This document shows, in pieces, positions 32,432-41,207 of a DNA stretch of 64,000 bases (its first letter is position 1; each line of letters starts with the position of its first letter). Position numbers and translations under genes: made by a program. The notes beneath the pieces were generated by a model. That model had not been told where the DNA came from. It did no database searches and was given only the letters and a program-made list of their open reading frames with translations. The stretch lies in NCBI GenBank assembly GCA_963815965.1, contig CAWFIT010000004.1, positions 124,001 to 188,000 of the forward strand, given 5' to 3'. Source of the stretch: DASVFB01 sp963815965 (lineage in GTDB: Bacteria; Actinomycetota; Thermoleophilia; Gaiellales; Gaiellaceae).

Positions 32432-34886
32432 GGCGCACCTCGAGGTTGCGCGCCGCCGCGACGCCGGCGCGCGGCTTCTGCGCGAGCACGCGCCCAGGCT
32501 GGCCGCGCGCGAACCGAACGACTCGACCGTTCAGCTGCAGCTTGTGCAGCTTCGATCGCGCGTTGCTCAATTTGAGGCCGACGATGTCCGGAACGACTCC
32601 GTGGAGCGCGCGCGGGACCACGAGCATCACGCGGTCGTACGACGAGAGCGTTCCGTGCGACGGGTACTGCGCGAGGACGACGTTGAGCCGCTGCCCCGGC
32701 TTCGCGGGCTTGTAGACGTACGACGGCGTGAGCGGCTGGGCGACGAGTCGCTGCAGCGCGAGCCGCACCGTGTCCCCGACAACGCGAGGAACCTGGACCT
32801 CGTTCTGCTTGCAGTCCGCGCGACGCGGAAGCCGCCTTCCGGGCAAAAACTCGACCGTCGAAGTCTCGCGACAGAGACCGTTGTCGCGCTCGAGCTTTCC
32901 CCCACGCTGCACGACGCGCTCAGATACGCCGTACAGCGCCGGCGCCGGCGGAAAGTACTGCACCTCCTGCCCGCCGGGGACCGCGGGCAGCTCGAGCGCC
33001 TTCTCCATGAAGGTCTTCCAGATCATCGCGGGGAACGTGCCTCCCGCAACCGGCTGGCCGTGGAACTCCGTCGTCATCGGGATCAGCTTGTGCGGGTACC
33101 CGACCCACACCGCCGTCACGAGCTGCGGCGTGTAGCCGACGAACCAGGCGTCGCCGTAGTCCGTGGTCGTGCCCGTCTTGCCGGCGGCTGGGCGATCTGG
33201 CAGTGCGGCACGAAGGCCGGTGCCCTGCGTGACGACCCGCTGCAAGATCGAATTCTCGGCGCCGACCGTGTCCGCTCGCAGCACGCGCCTCGCTTTGGGC
33301 TTGTTGCAGGCCACTACGCGGTCTTTGCAGTCGAAATTGGTCGACGTCTTGCGGCCGACCGCGAGGATCGCCCGCGGATGGTTGCGAAGCTTGTCGATCG
33401 AGCCGTCTATGCGAAACCCGCCGTTGGCAAGCGCCGAGTAAGCGCGTGCCATCTCGAGCGGGTTGACCGCCTGCCCGCCGAGGCCGATCGATAGGAACGG
33501 CTCGAGCTGGCTCGCGATCCCGAGCCGGTGCGCAGTGCGCAGCACATTGCCCGGGCCGACGATTCGCGTCAGTTGCGCGTAGACGCTGTTATCGGAGTGG
33601 ATCGTCGCCTGCTGCAGGTCGATCGGTCCGAGGTACGAGCCCTCGTAGTTGCTCACAGGCCAGTACGTCCCGTCGAGATACAGCGTGATCGGCTTCGACA
33701 CGAGCGTCGTCCCCGGTGCGATGCCTTGCTGCAGCGCGGTCGCGAGCACGAAAGGCTTGAACGACGAGCCAGGTTGGCGCTCGCCTTGCACGGCGAGGTT
33801 GAACTGCGACTTCCGGAAGTTGTTGCCGCCGACCATCGCGAGCACGCGGCCGTCGCGCGGATCGAGAGCGACCAGCGCGGCCGACGGTGCGCCCGTCCAG
33901 TTCAACCACTTCGCGATTGCGTCGCGCGCGGCCTGCTGCACCTTGAGGTTGATCGACGTGCGCACGCGCAGGCCTCCGCCGAAGACCGTGGACGAGCCAT
34001 ACCGGTCGACGAGCAGCTGCTTGACGTAGTTCGTGAAGTAGGGCGCCTTCGGGCTCGGGCCGCCGGGCACGCGCACGTCCTCCGGCTTCGGCAGCGGAGC
34101 CTTGTTCGCGCGCACGAACTCGGCGTGCGAGATGTGGTCCTGCCGAACCATCGCGAGCAGCACGGTCCGCCGGCGTTCTCGCGCTGCGCGCGGGTGCGCC
34201 ACCGGGTCCCAGCGAGCCGGATCCGCCGGGATGCCCGCCAGGAGGGCCGCCTCCGGCAGGCTCAGCGTCTTCGCGCTGTGCCCGAAGTACGCCTTCGACG
34301 CGGTCTCCACGCCGTAAGCGCCGTTCGCCAGGTAGATCGTGTTCAGGTATGCCGTCAGGATCCGTGCCTTCGACCAGTGTCGCGGGCCGGACTCGAGCTG
34401 CCACGCGAGCGCGGCTTCCTTCAGCTTCCGCGAGATCGAGCGTTCGTTGTGGACGAGTGAGTTCTTGACGAACTGCTGCGTGATTGTCGAGCCGCCCTCA
34501 ACCGTGCTCTTGTGCCGGATGTCCTCCCAGACGGCGCGCATGATCCCATGCAGGTCGACGCCGTGGTGCTCGTAGAAGCGACGGTCCTCGACGTCGACGA
34601 TCGCGTGCTTCATCCACGGAGAGATGTCGTTCCAGTCGACTAGCTCGCGCGCCTCCGAACCGCGCAACACGGCGAGGATCGTCTTTCCGTTGTCCGCGTA
34701 GATGTAGCCGTCGACCTCCCCGGCCTGCGCGCGCTTCGGGTCGAGGTTCGGCAACTGTCCCGCGATGGCGGTGATCAAGCCGACCGAGAACGACGCCCCA
34801 GCCAGCAGAAAGAGGACCAGCAGGAGCGCAAGAAGACGAAGCTTGCGAATCCGGCGCGTCCGTTTTACGCGTTTCCGGAACAGCAC
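32409..34886 (-). CDS. Bifunctional penicillin-binding protein 1A with PASTA domains
   Basis: 825 residues: short cytoplasmic basic tail, membrane anchor (LLALLLVLFLLAGASFSVGLITA), GT51 glycosyltransferase with catalytic Glu100 (VEDRRFYEHHGVD) and GGSTITQQ, then a transpeptidase with Ser374-x-x-Lys377 (GSSFKP), SDN 431-433 and KTGT 570-573. The C-terminus has about two PASTA units (PRVVGDTVRLALQRL; PDIVGLKLSNARSKLHKLQL). It polymerises and cross-links peptidoglycan. It is probably monocistronic. Confidence 0.95.
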   Translation of the reverse strand: MLFRKRVKRTRRIRKLRLLALLLVLFLLAGASFSVGLITAIAGQLPNLDPKRAQAGEVDGYIYADNGKTILAVLRGSEARELVDWNDISPWMKHAIVDVEDRRFYEHHGVDLHGIMRAVWEDIRHKSTVEGGSTITQQFVKNSLVHNERSISRKLKEAALAWQLESGPRHWSKARILTAYLNTIYLANGAYGVETASKAYFGHSAKTLSLPEAALLAGIPADPARWDPVAHPRAARERRRTVLLAMVRQDHISHAEFVRANKAPLPKPEDVRVPGGPSPKAPYFTNYVKQLLVDRYGSSTVFGGGLRVRTSINLKVQQAARDAIAKWLNWTGAPSAALVALDPRDGRVLAMVGGNNFRKSQFNLAVQGERQPGSSFKPFVLATALQQGIAPGTTLVSKPITLYLDGTYWPVSNYEGSYLGPIDLQQATIHSDNSVYAQLTRIVGPGNVLRTAHRLGIASQLEPFLSIGLGGQAVNPLEMARAYSALANGGFRIDGSIDKLRNHPRAILAVGRKTSTNFDCKDRVVACNKPKARRVLRADTVGAENSILQRVVTQGTGLRAALPDRPAAGKTGTTTDYGDAWFVGYTPQLVTAVWVGYPHKLIPMTTEFHGQPVAGGTFPAMIWKTFMEKALELPAVPGGQEVQYFPPAPALYGVSERVVQRGGKLERDNGLCRETSTVEFLPGRRLPRRADCKQNEVQVPRVVGDTVRLALQRLVAQPLTPSYVYKPAKPGQRLNVVLAQYPSHGTLSSYDRVMLVVPRALHGVVPDIVGLKLSNARSKLHKLQLNGRVVRFARGQPGRVLAQKPRAGVAAARNLEVRLIVGKSG

Positions 34887-34907
34887 GGAGCGCTTATCGT
34901 AGTGCGG

Positions 34908-35603
34908 TTACGCGCTCTCCGAGTGCAGCAAGATCTTCCCGTGGGGAGCATCGGCGCCGGGCTCGCGCTCCAGCGTTACGGCCACGATCGAGCCGCTCGG
35001 AACCGCCCGTTGGAGCGGAACGACCGTCGTTGCGCGGCCTCCTGAGAACGTTCCTGCGCGCACCGGCTTGTTGTCCTTGATCACCCAGGCCTCGTACGTG
35101 CGACCGTTCGGCGCGCGCTCGAGTCCCGAGACGACGAGAGTCCCCTTGTCGTCGCGCCCGACGAAGAGCGTCCCTGTGTTCGTGCCGCTGACGCCGACTC
35201 TCGTGTTCGTCGGATCGGCGAGCAGACGCTCGACCTTCTGCCGCGCGCTTCGCTCCCGATCGAGCGAGTTCGACAGCGAGGAGGCCCAGATCCCCAGCCC
35301 GATCGCGGCCACGGCGGCGACCGCGGCGATCGCGGTGATGGCAGCCGTCCGGCGCGAGCGAAGCGGGACGACGTTCGGCCGCTCGGCGCGCGCGCTCTCG
35401 AGGATCCTCGAGCGCAGCGCCTCGGGCGGGGCGGGCGACTCGACTGCGAAGGCGAGCGCGCTCGCAGCGCCTCCTAGCTCGGCGAGCTGCTCGCGGCACA
35501 CTTCGCACGTTGCGAGGTGATCCTCGTACTGACGAGACTCGATCGCGTCGAGCGCGCCCAGGGCGTAAGCCGCCGTCAGATCGTGAATCGTCAGCGACTC
35601 CAC
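34908..35603 (-). CDS. Anti-sigma factor, RskA/zinc-finger type
   Basis: 231 residues from GTG 35603. N-terminal anti-sigma zinc motif His29-x3-Cys33-x2-Cys36 (DHLATCEVCREQL), one transmembrane helix at about 86-108 (TAAITAIAAVAAVAAIGLGIWAS), then an extracytoplasmic RskA-like beta domain (GTNTGTLFVGRDDKGTLVVSGLERAPNGRTYEAWVI). It would hold the cognate sigma factor at the membrane until a signal releases it. It overlaps the sigma gene by 13 bases, the usual coupled arrangement. Confidence 0.93.
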   Translation of the reverse strand: MESLTIHDLTAAYALGALDAIESRQYEDHLATCEVCREQLAELGGAASALAFAVESPAPPEALRSRILESARAERPNVVPLRSRRTAAITAIAAVAAVAAIGLGIWASSLSNSLDRERSARQKVERLLADPTNTRVGVSGTNTGTLFVGRDDKGTLVVSGLERAPNGRTYEAWVIKDNKPVRAGTFSGGRATTVVPLQRAVPSGSIVAVTLEREPGADAPHGKILLHSESA

Positions 35604-36163
35604 GCCATCTCCTCCGATTCACGCAGCAACTCGCGCATTCGCGAGAGACCCGTGAACATTCTGCTCTTGATCGTACCGATGGGCTGCCCAAGCCTTTCGG
35701 CGAGCTCGGCCTGCGTGAAGCCGCCGTAGTACGCGAGCTCGAGCGCTTCGCGCTGAGGGTCGGGTAGCTGCTTCAGTGCACTCTGCACGCGCTCGCGCTG
35801 GAGGTGCAGCCACGCGCTCTCGTCTGCCGAGTCGGTTACCGGCTCGGGCGCGAGCTCGAGCGCGTCCGCACGGCGACGTTCCTCGCGGCGCACGATGTCG
35901 ACTGTGCGCCGGTGGATGAGCGTGAGGATCCACGTCGACGCCTTCGCACGCTCGGGGACGAAGCGGTGCGCATTGCGCCACACGGCGAGGAAGCCTTCCT
36001 GCACCGCGTCCTCCGCCAGCGCCCTGTCGCGAAGCATGCGGCACGCGAGCCCGTAGGCAACGCGACCGTAGCGGTCGTAGAGCTCGGCGAGGGCCGTCTC
36101 GTCCGAGCGGGCCGCGAGTGCAACGACGGCTTCGTCCGAAAGATGGGCGAGGTCCCGCGCCAT
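35591..36163 (-). CDS. ECF RNA polymerase sigma factor (SigK-like)
   Basis: 190 residues from ATG 36163 (MARDLAHLSDEAV). Region 2 is LAELYDRYGRVAYGLACRMLRDRALAEDAVQEGFLAVWRNAHRF with the DAVQE core-binding motif; region 4 is LPDPQREALELAYYGGFTQAELAERLGQPIGTIKSRMF with the helix-turn-helix. The partner gene encodes a RskA-type anti-sigma factor, the SigK/RskA pairing. It is divergent from the DUF4331 operon and may control that promoter and its own. Confidence 0.95.
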   Translation of the reverse strand: MARDLAHLSDEAVVALAARSDETALAELYDRYGRVAYGLACRMLRDRALAEDAVQEGFLAVWRNAHRFVPERAKASTWILTLIHRRTVDIVRREERRRADALELAPEPVTDSADESAWLHLQRERVQSALKQLPDPQREALELAYYGGFTQAELAERLGQPIGTIKSRMFTGLSRMRELLRESEEMAWSR

Positions 36164-36226
36164 CGCAGCCGAGCTTACAACGGAGTGCCCGCGACCCATG
36201 CAACACGTTCGTCGGCCGGGCCGTAG

Positions 36227-36249
36227 CGGTTCGGAAGCGATTCGAACCG
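36227..36249. promoter_or_regulatory. Inverted repeat in the sigma/DUF4331 divergent region
   Basis: CGGTTCGGAA and ATTCGAACCG (8 of 10 paired) with a 3-base gap. It sits between the divergent starts and may be an operator or part of an ECF promoter; no confident -35/-10 pair can be named. Confidence 0.3.
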
Positions 36250-36310
36250 AACTCCGTCGAGCGGCGAATGACCACGTCAGCTCACCGGGGAAAGGTAAGG
36301 AGGACAGCAC

Positions 36311-37822
36311 GTGAATTCATCTGTCACGCACGTCCGCAAGCCTCTTGTCGCCGCACTCGCATTTGCGGCAGGCGCGGTTGCGATCGTTCTGCTGGTCGTC
36401 TACGGGCCCGGCCCGCACGGCGCAAAAGCGTCGAGCCACGCCGAGGCGCCGTTGATCGGGCAGGACCCGCGCGCGGACAACACCGACCTGTACGCGTTCG
36501 TAAGTCCCGAGGACACGAGCACGGTCACGATGATCGCGAACTACATCCCGCTCGAAGCTCCGGCCAGCGGGCCGAACTTCTACAGCTTCGACGACAGCGC
36601 CCTGTACGAGATCAAGGTCGACCAGAACGGCGACGGCAGGGCGGACGTCGGCTACCAGTTCACCTTCACGACTCAGACGAGGAACCCGAACACGTTCCTC
36701 TACAACACCGGGCCGATCGGCTCGTTGACCGACACGAACTGGAACCGGCCGCAGACCTACGACGTCACGTTCGTCCACTACAAGAAGGACGGAAAGGTCG
36801 AGCAGGGCGGCATGGACAAGCCGGTTCTGCTCGGTCACGACATCTCGACGCCGCCGGACAACATCGGGCCGCGCTCGACGCCCAACTACAACACGCTCGC
36901 GGCGGCTGCAGTCACGACCCTCCCCGGCGGAATCAAGGTCTTCGCCGGCCAGCGTGACGATCCGTTCTACGTCGACCTCGGCTCGATCTTCGACCTGGCG
37001 GGACTTCGCCCGTTCAATCCGTTCCACCTGATTCCGCTCAGTGCGGCTCCGGGCGTGGACGCTCTCGCCAACTACAACACGCACTCGATCGAAGTCCAGG
37101 TGCCGATCTCGCAGCTTGCCCAGGCTCCCAACAAGAACGTCGGGATCTACGCGACGGCGAGCCGGCAGAAGGCGACCATCCTTCGCAACGACGGCACCAA
37201 GGACGGCTATGGCAGGTGGGTTCAGGTCTCGCGGCTCGGCAACCCGCTGATCAACGAGGTTGTCATTCCGCTCGGCAACAAGGACTACTGGAATCGCTCC
37301 GATCCGTCGAACGACTCCCAGTTCGAGCACTACTACTCGAACCCCGAGGTCTCGGCGCTCGAGAACCTTCTCTACGGGAACGGCAACTCGAACGGCGTGC
37401 TCCAGCCGATCGACGCGACCGGCCGCACCGACCTCGATCTGATCCTCCTGACCGGGGTGCCCGGGCTGAACTTCACGGGCGACACGCAGGCCGATCTGCT
37501 GCGGCTGAACACCGACATCAAACCCGGCGTGAACGGGGCGTGCCCTAGGGGGACTGCAGACGCGTCACAGCCCGACAGGTTCGCCGTGCTCAACGCAGAC
37601 CTCTGTGGTTACCCGAACGGCCGCCGCCTAGCGGACGACGTGGTCGACATCGACCTCCGCGTCTTCGCGCAGGGCTACGGCACATTCCTCAACGGGGCGT
37701 TCGGACTGCCGAACAAGAGCCCCAACAACCTGCTGGGCGACGGCGTGGACACGAACGACGTGTCGTTCTCCAACACGTTCCCGTACGTCGCGTCACCGCA
37801 TCAGGGCTACGAGGTGCCGTAG
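36311..37822 (+). CDS. DUF4331 family secreted protein
   Basis: 503 residues; GTG 36311 is fixed by AAGGAGG at 36297-36303. Signal/anchor LVAALAFAAGAVAIVLLVVYG, then the DUF4331 hallmark SSHAEAPLIGQDPRADNTDLYAFVSPEDTSTVTMIANYIPL, FYSFDDSALYEIKVDQNGDG, FAGQRDDPFYVDLGSIFDL and a C-terminal RRLADDVVDIDLRVFAQGYG. The function of DUF4331 is not established; members are exported. It heads a transcript with a TPR protein and two metal-transporter-like proteins. Confidence 0.93.
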   Translation: MNSSVTHVRKPLVAALAFAAGAVAIVLLVVYGPGPHGAKASSHAEAPLIGQDPRADNTDLYAFVSPEDTSTVTMIANYIPLEAPASGPNFYSFDDSALYEIKVDQNGDGRADVGYQFTFTTQTRNPNTFLYNTGPIGSLTDTNWNRPQTYDVTFVHYKKDGKVEQGGMDKPVLLGHDISTPPDNIGPRSTPNYNTLAAAAVTTLPGGIKVFAGQRDDPFYVDLGSIFDLAGLRPFNPFHLIPLSAAPGVDALANYNTHSIEVQVPISQLAQAPNKNVGIYATASRQKATILRNDGTKDGYGRWVQVSRLGNPLINEVVIPLGNKDYWNRSDPSNDSQFEHYYSNPEVSALENLLYGNGNSNGVLQPIDATGRTDLDLILLTGVPGLNFTGDTQADLLRLNTDIKPGVNGACPRGTADASQPDRFAVLNADLCGYPNGRRLADDVVDIDLRVFAQGYGTFLNGAFGLPNKSPNNLLGDGVDTNDVSFSNTFPYVASPHQGYEVP

Positions 37823-37845
37823 CAGCACGACGGGATTCACAAGAC

Positions 37846-37882
37846 GGTGGAGGGGCCTGGCCAGCCGGCAGGTCCCTCCACC
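37846..37882 (+). promoter_or_regulatory. Strong 14-bp hairpin in the DUF4331-TPR gap
   Basis: GGTGGAGGGGCCTG (37846-37859) pairs with CAGGTCCCTCCACC (37869-37882), with one G-U. No T tract follows; the TPR ribosome site AAGGAGA (37890-37896) is eight bases on. It may stabilise the upstream mRNA end or lower read-through. Confidence 0.6.
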
Positions 37883-37900
37883 CCGGCTGAAGGAGACCTA

Positions 37901-39184
37901 GTGAGGCGCAAAAGATTGATGTTCGGAGCGGCGGCAGCGGGCCTGACCGCGGTCGCGCTCCTTTTGGGGGGAGCGCTGCGCGACTCGTCGATTGCGAGCC
38001 CGGTGCCGCTCCGGACGGCGGCAACGACAAGCACGGCGGATGACGTCTCGCGGGCGCAGGCGGCAGTTCGCATGAACCCGGACGACGTCGCCGCGCTCGA
38101 CAAGCTCGGGCTCGCCTACCAGCAGAGCGCGCGCGAGACGGGGGATCCGACCTACTACACGAAATCGGGCGAGGCGCTGCGGCGCGCGCTGCGGCTTGCG
38201 CCGCGCGACCTGATCGCGACCAGCGGTCTCGGGTCGCTGGCGCTTTCGCGTCACCGCTTCCGCGAGGCGCTCGCGCTCGGACGCCGCGCGCACGCGATCT
38301 CGCCCACGACTGCGCGCAACTACGGCGTTATCGGCGACGCGCTCGTCGAGCTCGGCCGCTACGGGGAGGGCTTCCGTGCCTTCGATGCCATGGCGGGCAT
38401 GAAGCCGGACGTCTCGTCGTACGCGCGGATCGGGCACGCGCGCTACCTGCTGGGCGACGTCCCCGGCGCGATCGAGGCGTTGAAGCTCGCGGTCGACGCG
38501 GCCGCGGGCCAGGGCGAGACGGAGGCGTGGACGCATGTCCAGCTCAGCAAGGTCTATTTCTCCGTCGGGCGGCCTTCTCACGCCGCGGCCGAAGCCAGGA
38601 GCGCTTTGCGCGCGTTCCCGGACTACGCGCTCGGCTACGACGCGCTCGCGTGGGCGCAGTTCGCGCGCGGACGTCTACAGCAGGCGATCCGCTCCGAACA
38701 GGCGGCGGTGAACCGCATCCCGCTGCCGCAGTACGTGGCGATGCTCGGCGACCTCTACCACGTGACGGGCAACGAGAAGGAAGCACGGAAGCAATATGCG
38801 CTGATTCGCGTCATCGAGCGGCTGCTCGTCGCGAACGGCGTCAAGATCGACCTCGAGACTGCGCTTTTCGACGTCGACCACGGGATCCGGCTGCCCGCCT
38901 CGCTCGCGCTCGCGCGAGCTGCCCATCGCGAGCGACCCTCGATCGACGGTGACGATGTCCTGGCTTGGGCGCTCGAGCGGAACGGGCTATGCGGCGAAGC
39001 GCAGCGCTACTCGAGACGCGCGCTTCGGCTCGGCACGCTCGACGCGCTCAAGATGTTCCACCGGGGGATGATCGAGCGCTGCCTCGGCAACCGTGCGGAC
39101 GCATCGCACTGGTTCGCGCGTGCGCTGCGGCTCAATCCGCACTTCTCGCCGCTTTGGGCGCCCGTTGCGAGGAGGTACGTATGA
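37901..39184 (+). CDS. TPR-repeat protein of the DUF4331 operon
   Basis: 427 residues from GTG 37901, with AAGGAGA just upstream. N-terminal membrane anchor (RLMFGAAAAGLTAVALLLGGAL), then tetratricopeptide repeats from about residue 45, e.g. AAVRMNPDDVAALDKLGLAYQQSAR, ALRRALRLAPRDLIATSGLGSLALSRHRFREALALG and WALERNGLCGEAQRYSRRALRLG. TPR arrays are protein-binding scaffolds. The helical solenoid faces outside the membrane if the N-terminus is a signal anchor. Its stop overlaps the next start by four bases. Confidence 0.88.
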   Translation: MRRKRLMFGAAAAGLTAVALLLGGALRDSSIASPVPLRTAATTSTADDVSRAQAAVRMNPDDVAALDKLGLAYQQSARETGDPTYYTKSGEALRRALRLAPRDLIATSGLGSLALSRHRFREALALGRRAHAISPTTARNYGVIGDALVELGRYGEGFRAFDAMAGMKPDVSSYARIGHARYLLGDVPGAIEALKLAVDAAAGQGETEAWTHVQLSKVYFSVGRPSHAAAEARSALRAFPDYALGYDALAWAQFARGRLQQAIRSEQAAVNRIPLPQYVAMLGDLYHVTGNEKEARKQYALIRVIERLLVANGVKIDLETALFDVDHGIRLPASLALARAAHRERPSIDGDDVLAWALERNGLCGEAQRYSRRALRLGTLDALKMFHRGMIERCLGNRADASHWFARALRLNPHFSPLWAPVARRYV

Positions 39185-40488
39185 AACGCTTTGTCCTCTT
39201 GTTCTGCTTCGTGGCCGTGCTGCTCGCACCGGCTGCAGCGTCGGCTCATCCGCTCGGCAACTTCACAATCAACCGCTTCAGCCGGATCGAGGTGTCCGGG
39301 CAGCGCCTCTACGTCGTCTACGTGCTGGACCTCGCCGAGATCCCGACCTTCCAGGCCGGCCGCATCGACGCCCCGAAATACGCGCGGCGGATCGCGCGTG
39401 GGACGGAGTTGACCATTGACGGCCACAGAGCGGAGCTCGTCGCCGGCGCGACCGCACTGGCGCATCCGGTCGGCGCAGGCGGTTTGCGCACCACTCGGCT
39501 CGAGGTGCTGCTTCGCGGCCCGGAGATCAGCGGTTCCAGCGCCGTCGCGTACCACGACGCGAACTACGCGGATCGCATCGGCTGGAAGGAGATCGTCGTC
39601 GGCAGGAACGCGCGAAGCTCGAGCGACGAGCTGCGCGCCTATCCGAAGGATCTCCTCGAGAGCCCGCTCGACGTCACGTCGGTGCAGGCGACGCTTGCTC
39701 CGACGGACGATCCGCCGCCGACGCTCTCACGCGGCGCGTCGCTCGCTGCGCCCGACCGGGTCGCCGACTCCGGGTTCGCGAAGCTGATCGGCCGCGAAGA
39801 GCTCGGCTTCTGGGTCGTGCTCGCCTCGCTCGCCGCGGCGATGTTCTGGGGAGCGGCGCATGCCCTCTCGCCCGGGCACGGCAAGTCGATCGTCACCGCC
39901 TACCTCGTCGGCCAGCGCGGCACCCCGTGGCACGCAGCGCTGCTCGGCTTGATCGTCACCGCGACGCACACCGTCGGAGTCTTTACGCTCGGCTTCGTCA
40001 CCCTCGCCCTGTCTCAATTCGTCGTTCCGGATCACCTCTACCCGTGGCTGAACCTCGCCTCGGGGCTGCTGGTCGTGTCGATCGGCGTCTCGGTACTCTC
40101 GGTGCGCTGGCGGCGCGGGCACACGCATGCCCATGGGCACCACCACCATCACCACGGAGAGGAGCAAGCGGGCGGCCCGAGCTTCCGCTCGCTGTTCGCG
40201 GTCGGCGTGTCCGGCGGGCTGCTTCCCTGCCCGTCCGCGCTCGTCGTGCTGCTCGCCGCGATCTCGTTGCACCGAGTCGCCTTCGGCCTCTTGCTGATCG
40301 TTGCGTTCAGCTTCGGCCTCGCGCTCTCGATCACGGGCGTCGGCCTGATCGCGGTCGCTGCCAAGCGCGTCTTCGCGCGCGCGAGCTTCGACGGGGTCGT
40401 GCTCCGCGCGCTGCCGGCGGTGAGCGCCGCGGTAATCCTGCTCGCGGGCGTCCTGATGACAATCCACGCGCTGCCGAAGGTCGCGTGA
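39181..40488 (+). CDS. NicO/RcnA-type nickel-cobalt transporter with extracytoplasmic domain
   Basis: 435 residues from ATG 39181 (ATGA overlap). Signal peptide VLLFCFVAVLLAPAAASA is followed by a roughly 180-residue secreted domain beginning HPLGNFTINRFSRIEV, then a membrane domain with the NicO motif AAHALSPGHGKSIVTAYLVG, THTVGVFTLGFV, a cytoplasmic histidine cluster (HTHAHGHHHHHHGEE) and SGGLLPCPSALVVLLAAI. The family moves Ni or Co, often outward. The His cluster likely binds the metal. It is coupled to a second transporter-like gene. Confidence 0.9.
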   Translation: MKRFVLLFCFVAVLLAPAAASAHPLGNFTINRFSRIEVSGQRLYVVYVLDLAEIPTFQAGRIDAPKYARRIARGTELTIDGHRAELVAGATALAHPVGAGGLRTTRLEVLLRGPEISGSSAVAYHDANYADRIGWKEIVVGRNARSSSDELRAYPKDLLESPLDVTSVQATLAPTDDPPPTLSRGASLAAPDRVADSGFAKLIGREELGFWVVLASLAAAMFWGAAHALSPGHGKSIVTAYLVGQRGTPWHAALLGLIVTATHTVGVFTLGFVTLALSQFVVPDHLYPWLNLASGLLVVSIGVSVLSVRWRRGHTHAHGHHHHHHGEEQAGGPSFRSLFAVGVSGGLLPCPSALVVLLAAISLHRVAFGLLLIVAFSFGLALSITGVGLIAVAAKRVFARASFDGVVLRALPAVSAAVILLAGVLMTIHALPKVA

Positions 40489-41189
40489 TGTTCGGTCTCG
40501 ACGAAAGAATCGCTTCCTTCTCGGCGGGAACGACGATCGGCGTCGTGATCGTCGTTGCGCTCGTCCTCGGCCTGCGGCATGCGAGCGACCCCGACCACCT
40601 CGCGGCTGTCACGACGATGCTCGCCTCGGGCAAAGACCGCGCGGCGCGCAGCGCCGCCCGGCTCGGCTTCGTCTGGGGCATGGGACACGCGACAAGCCTC
40701 TTCGCGTTCGGCGCGCCCATCGTCCTCTACCGCGCGTACCTGCCGGAGTCGGTCCAGCGCGACGCCGAGACTGCCGTGGGCGTGATGATCGTGTTGCTCG
40801 CGCTCGTCCTGCTCAACCGCTGGCGGCGCGGCCGCTTCCACGTCGCAGTTCACGAGCACGACGGCGACCGCCATTCACACGGTGCTCGCACGCCGCTGCA
40901 GGCATACGGGATCGGCGTCGTCCACGGCATCGGGGGCACCGCGGGAGTCGGCGTGCTGCTGCTCGCGGCGATCCCCGACCATGCGCTTGCGCTCGTCTGC
41001 CTCGCCGTCTTCGCGTTCTTCACCGCCGTGTCGATGTCGTTGCTGTCGTGCGCGTTCGGCCTCACGCTGTCGCGTCCCCGCGTGCGCCGATCGTTCGCGC
41101 AGCTCGCGCCGGCGCTCGGCCTCGTCAGCCTCGTCTTCGGCGTCTGGTACGCCCTCGGCGCGCAGTCGCTCGTGCCTTACGTGTTCTGA
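40488..41189 (+). CDS. NiCoT/UreH-like nickel-cobalt permease
   Basis: 233 residues from ATG 40488, sharing one base with the previous stop (TGATG). About six membrane helices. LGLRHASDPDHLAAVTTML resembles the HxxxDxDH signature of NiCoT metal permeases, and a loop HEHDGDRHSHG is His/Asp-rich. GIGVVHGIGGTAGVGVLLLAAI is a second conserved segment. The pair of metal-transport proteins points to metal handling by the operon; direction of transport is not known. Confidence 0.85.
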   Translation: MFGLDERIASFSAGTTIGVVIVVALVLGLRHASDPDHLAAVTTMLASGKDRAARSAARLGFVWGMGHATSLFAFGAPIVLYRAYLPESVQRDAETAVGVMIVLLALVLLNRWRRGRFHVAVHEHDGDRHSHGARTPLQAYGIGVVHGIGGTAGVGVLLLAAIPDHALALVCLAVFAFFTAVSMSLLSCAFGLTLSRPRVRRSFAQLAPALGLVSLVFGVWYALGAQSLVPYVF

Positions 41190-41207
41190 CCCGTTAGTAA
41201 TACGACG

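Noticed and set aside
40124..40160. His-run (HHHHHH) as a possible cloning tag
   Set aside because: It sits in the middle of a NicO/RcnA-type transporter loop, where natural His clusters are usual.
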